Below are positions 60,741 through 64,000 of a DNA stretch of 64,000 nucleotides, piece by piece. How positions within the stretch are numbered: the first letter of the stretch is position 1; the number at the start of each line of letters is the position of its first letter. The notes beneath the pieces are model-generated. The model worked only from the letters and a program-made list of their open reading frames with translations, had not been told where the DNA came from and ran no database searches. This DNA is from Diplodia intermedia (taxonomy: Eukaryota; Ascomycota; Dothideomycetes; Botryosphaeriales; Botryosphaeriaceae). The translations under genes and the position numbers were made by a program. The stretch lies in contig JAKEKT010000123.1 in the NCBI GenBank assembly GCA_021495925.1, forward strand, positions 27,547-91,546, in the 5' to 3' direction.

Positions 60741-62847
60741 CTACCATAGGAACATGCACTTTTGCATCAGCAGACGGCTGCCGAGCATGTCATACTCCTT
60801 CTGCGAGATCCAGCTGTCGTTCCCGCTGCTGCTCAGCTTACCGAACACGCTGCCTCCCTTCCAGACCAGCACCTGAGGATCCAAATCTCTGGGCGGCGCA
60901 CCAATGAGGATGTCCTTACCGAGGCCCGGCAGCAGTGACCGGAGTCGATCCTCCAGGAAGGGCATGAAACCGGTGACCTTGCTGCCCCCGCCGATAACCA
61001 TAATGCCGCCGTAGAAGTCGCGGGCCTTGCGGTCATCTCCGCGTGCTCCATGTTGAATTGACGTCATGATTGCTGTGTCGAGTCCTGCCATTGGAAGGAT
61101 CTTGTCGCGCTCTTCGGCCTGCTTGATCTTCTCGAGCGTTGGATCGAAGAAGATGCTGCTGGTCGCTCCAAAGCTACCTCCCTCGCCCGGAGCTGCGCCA
61201 CCAGCAGCTGTGTCCTGAGGAGGCTGTGGCGTGTTTGCTCCATCGGGTCCTGGAGAGCCGGCGACTGACGAATGAGGTGTTCCTCCTTGCTCGTTAAGCC
61301 GCCCCGCCAAGCCGACAGGATTGGTCTTGCTTGGAGTCTGCGCAACCATTGTCGGCAGAGGCTTGGGTTCTGGGACGGCATTGTTGGCCATGGCAGGTTG
61401 CGGCGGTGCAGCGCTCTCTATGATGCTGCTTTGTGCGGCAGATTGTGGATCGTTTGGTGATCCGTCGTATAGGTCGTACGAGCGGTCGATAAGTTTCCGC
61501 CGGGCCTTGAGTTTTTCTGAGTGGTCGAATATTGTAGGGTGGAAATATCCCTAGGCTAGTTAGCGTCCCGCCTACAGCAGATGAATAGCGATATGCATTA
61601 CCATTGGTGATAGCATAGTCTCGTCATAGCATTTGAAGAAATACTTCCGGGTGTCCTCCTCAAAGGCTCTCAAGTGAAAGTCGTACAGCTGCACGCTGAT
61701 GTCGGCTTCATTCATTGTACAGAACTTCTGCTTCAGTTCCTCGGCCAACAGCCAGTCGTACCGCCGCTTCAGGTTGATGTCCGAATACGGGAAGTAGTCA
61801 TGCAGCATCATGCGCATGAAGGACTCTGTCACATCTGTACCGCCATACTTGACATTGACGCGGGAGTCCTCGATGCACATGCCCTCTTCCACACAGCAAA
61901 TGGACGTCTTCTGCGCTCCTACGTCGACGATGCATGAACTCGAATATCCAGCGCCGAACGTCGCGGAAAGACTCTCCTGCTGAAAGCACACTCGTCCAAA
62001 GCCAAGGCCCCTCAGAAGGATGTCAAGCATCTGGGTGACATAGTTGCGCTCGAAGAGATCCGGAATGACGCAGACGCACCCGTACTGAGGCCAATCTTTC
62101 TTATGTCTCAGCCCAAGCTCAGAGACGATCGCGTGCTCGATGATCAGCGAGATGTCCGAGTAGAGGTTTTGCTTCGTCTTGTAGTCCTGTTCGTTGAACC
62201 AGCCGTGGCGGATTGGCCAGAAGAGCTTGTAGCGGGGTACGGAATTTTCCGGGATACGCAGTGCAGCTTGACCCATGATATAGTCAGGTGCGTCAGAGCC
62301 TATTTCTGTCCACTCGACGCGATGTGGATCGTTGTGTTCACTGATGACCTCCGGTGGGGTCCTCTTGTTGTAGTTGACCACAAGTTCCTTTGAGTTCGGC
62401 AGTACCCTTCTCTTGTTGGCTCGCATACGCTGCTTCAGATCGTTGGACATTGAATTGTATTGCGAAGAAAACTCTTCCCCGAACCACATGTCTGGATCTT
62501 CTGGGACCTCGCCGTCGATCTTGAGGCGCTTTGGTAGAGGCTCTCCGCCGTCTTCTTCCGCTTCGTTCTCAGGCCATTTCCGTGCAAGAACCATGGGAAC
62601 CGTTTTTGGTAGAGCATCGCTCGCAAGGCCTATCCTCAAGTTCTGGCTTCCGGCATGGATAACGACGATTTTTGACCCAAATGCTTCTTGAGTCGCTGTG
62701 GTGGCCCCATTCTCTTCTTCTTCGTTGACATCGACGCCTTGCGCCAAAGCCCTGTCTTTGTCGCGTGCTTGTTGGACCATGCGGTTCGTGGCCTCTTCTT
62801 GTTGGGTTCGGTAGGCAAGGAACTGGTCGTCCCGCTTCAAGTACTCA
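60741..62847 (-). CDS. ARP8: actin-related protein Arp8 of the INO80 complex; first exon not found
   Basis: Exons 62847-61602 and 61550-60741 (ATG/GTAATG donor, CCTAG acceptor). Arp8 binds DNA and nucleosomes as part of the INO80 remodeller. Diagnostic parts: SEYLKRDDQFLAYRTQQEEATNRMVQQA, YIMGQAALRIP, PIRHGWFNEQDY, VCVIPDLFERNYVTQML, CFQQESLSATFGAGYSSSCIVDVGAQKTSICCVEEG, VNVKYGGTDVTE, and at the end GGIMVIGGGSKVTGFMPFLEDRL. Gly/Pro/Thr-rich insertion around the middle of exon 2. A clean acceptor (TTTCTAG) precedes SEYLKRDD in phase 2, so an upstream exon must exist. The usual Arp8 opening (an NMINQKNYYT-type block) is not visible between here and the window end. Annotated as 5'-incomplete. 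Confidence 0.93.
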
Positions 62848-64000
62848 CTAGAAACCAAGAAAGGTCAGTAGACTACCCACGCAAGAAATGAAGAGAATGG
62901 CTCAAAGTGAACAGCTGATGAATTGAATAACACTGGCAGCAAAGGAAAAGACTGCCATTCCCTTAGTCAGTTGCTACCCTTGTGGAACCCGTGGGTATTC
63001 AAGCCCTGGAAACCTTGCACGGCCAGAGGCAGGGTTCGCAGCAAGCGCAAGCGGATTGGCAAGCGACCAATCAATCGGATTGCAAGTGGACCCTCATACC
63101 ACGCTTGTGCTTGCCAATCAGATGAATCGCGAACCCTGGCCAGAGGTAGAGACGTAACAGCACGAAGATTTGTTTCGGTATTCACAGACTGGACGCCCAT
63201 ACAACCGGAGCCATGCGTGAAAGTGCTAGCCAGAGGAATAGACCGGTCAAATGTACGATTGACTGAGTGGAGTGGTTCTGATGATGTTTTGGGCCTCGTA
63301 AGACATGATATCTCCCGCGCCTTGAATCGAGCAGGTCCGAAGCTACGAAATGGTGCTGTCGAGTGCCATCCGTGTTTGAATAAATGCGCAGTCGGGGTCG
63401 CGGTAATGTTCGGTTCTTCGATTTGGGATGAAGGTCGCCTCAATTTCCACGTGTACCTCGCGGGATTGCTTTTGGAGGCATACAATTGTCTATCAGGGTT
63501 CGGTTTGCCAGAGCGAGGTCTCCGTGTTCGGCTAGCGGCGAGGCAGCATCTTTATGGGGATCGCTTGCAGGAGCTTGTCCAATGTATCTGGAGTGGCAAA
63601 GGAAATTGTTGGCCATATCCCCCAAGCTTTGGAATTGGAATCATCAAGCACACAGGCAGGATTATATGGCTGCCTCAAGAAGGATACACCGTGTGGGGAG
63701 CCGGCGGCATTCGTAACACAAGTCGGCCTGGACGCTGAGGGCAAGTACCGGCACTTTTGTGTCCTGCAAGAGTGCAGCAGCCCAGCTGTTCCTAGCTCTA
63801 GGAAGAACACAGTCATGGTTGTCCTTTGACTTAATATCCTCTAGGATCGCAGTGTACAGCTCGGGGTCCTCAATTGTCGCGACTGCCATCTGCTGGCTCG
63901 TGTCTGGGGTCGTAAATCCGGACATGGCTGCTTGGCGCGGCGGTATGGTGAGATTTCCGTGACACGAGGGAGTCTCGAGATATGGTGGGCGATAAATGGT
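62848..64000. other. region upstream of ARP8, uncertain content
   Basis: CCAAT-like boxes near 63055-63115 on both strands suggest promoter DNA. An open frame of 271 codons on the plus strand (62923-63738, no ATG at its start) overlaps a 172-codon minus frame (62967-63485). Neither has a motif I know. Confidence 0.35.
63662..63925 (-). CDS. possible small hypothetical protein or first exon (87 codons)
   Basis: ATG 63925 opens MSGFTTPDTSQQMAVATIEDPELYTAILEDIKSKDNH, which has normal amino-acid composition and an acidic amphipathic segment, and the frame stops at 63662. The upstream context (AGCCATGTCC) is acceptable. The neighbouring frame from 63750 to 63532 also looks protein-like, so an unseen intron may join them. 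No family recognised. Low confidence. Confidence 0.25.
   Translation of the reverse strand: MSGFTTPDTSQQMAVATIEDPELYTAILEDIKSKDNHDCVLPRARNSWAAALLQDTKVPVLALSVQADLCYECRRLPTRCILLEAAI

Overview
The window is nuclear DNA of a filamentous ascomycete (Pezizomycotina). The signs are many short introns of about 45-80 nt with GTAAGT-like donors, CTAAC-like branch sites and CAG/TAG acceptors, long GC-rich exons, NLR-type STAND proteins, and fungus-restricted families (DUF7137-like, DUF7820-like). I cannot place the species from sequence alone; a Dothideomycete is a guess. Gene models were built by joining reading frames across splice sites by eye, and exon bounds are given for each.

Layout. 0-8 kb: the 3' end of an unknown gene, two tandem pterin-carbinolamine-dehydratase-like (PCD-like) paralogues with mitochondrial-type N-termini, biotin-protein ligase (BPL1), and the eEF2 chaperone HGH1 on the minus strand. 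9-16 kb: an 816-aa orphan protein with a C-terminal membrane segment, remnants of a TIR element, an ATP-grasp enzyme of the DcsG type, a Skp1-like domain fused to a fungal C-terminal domain, and a second, near-perfect palindromic copy of the TIR element. 16-21 kb: a Goodbye-type NLR whose 3' zinc-ribbon is out of frame. 22-23.3 kb: degenerate repeats, an intron-containing tRNA-Tyr(GTA) and a damaged tRNA-like sequence. 23.8-28.9 kb: an RBR ubiquitin ligase and an F-box protein. 29-30.7 kb: fragments of a retrotransposon gag. 32.7-37.7 kb: two secretory/membrane proteins. 42-43.6 kb: HMG-CoA synthase. 46.3 kb: Nhp6-type HMG-box protein. 50-53 kb: an RNase H-like protein and an epoxide hydrolase. 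53.9-58.5 kb: a second NLR with a different N-terminus (DUF7708-like) and a short-repeat C-terminus. 59-62.9 kb: Paf1 and Arp8, both minus strand.

The housekeeping genes (biotinylation, translation-factor folding, sterol pathway entry, chromatin and transcription) are interspersed with an accessory layer: two NLRs of different architecture, an F-box protein, a Skp1 fusion, an RBR ligase and transposon debris. There is no obvious biosynthetic cluster and no CRISPR array, as expected for a eukaryote. The most unusual item is the Skp1-like fusion at 14388-15896, which keeps the cullin-facing part of Skp1 but has an unrelated domain where the F-box-binding tail should be. Several spacers of 2.7-4.4 kb (37.7-42.0, 43.6-46.3, 46.8-50.3 kb) hold nothing I can support.
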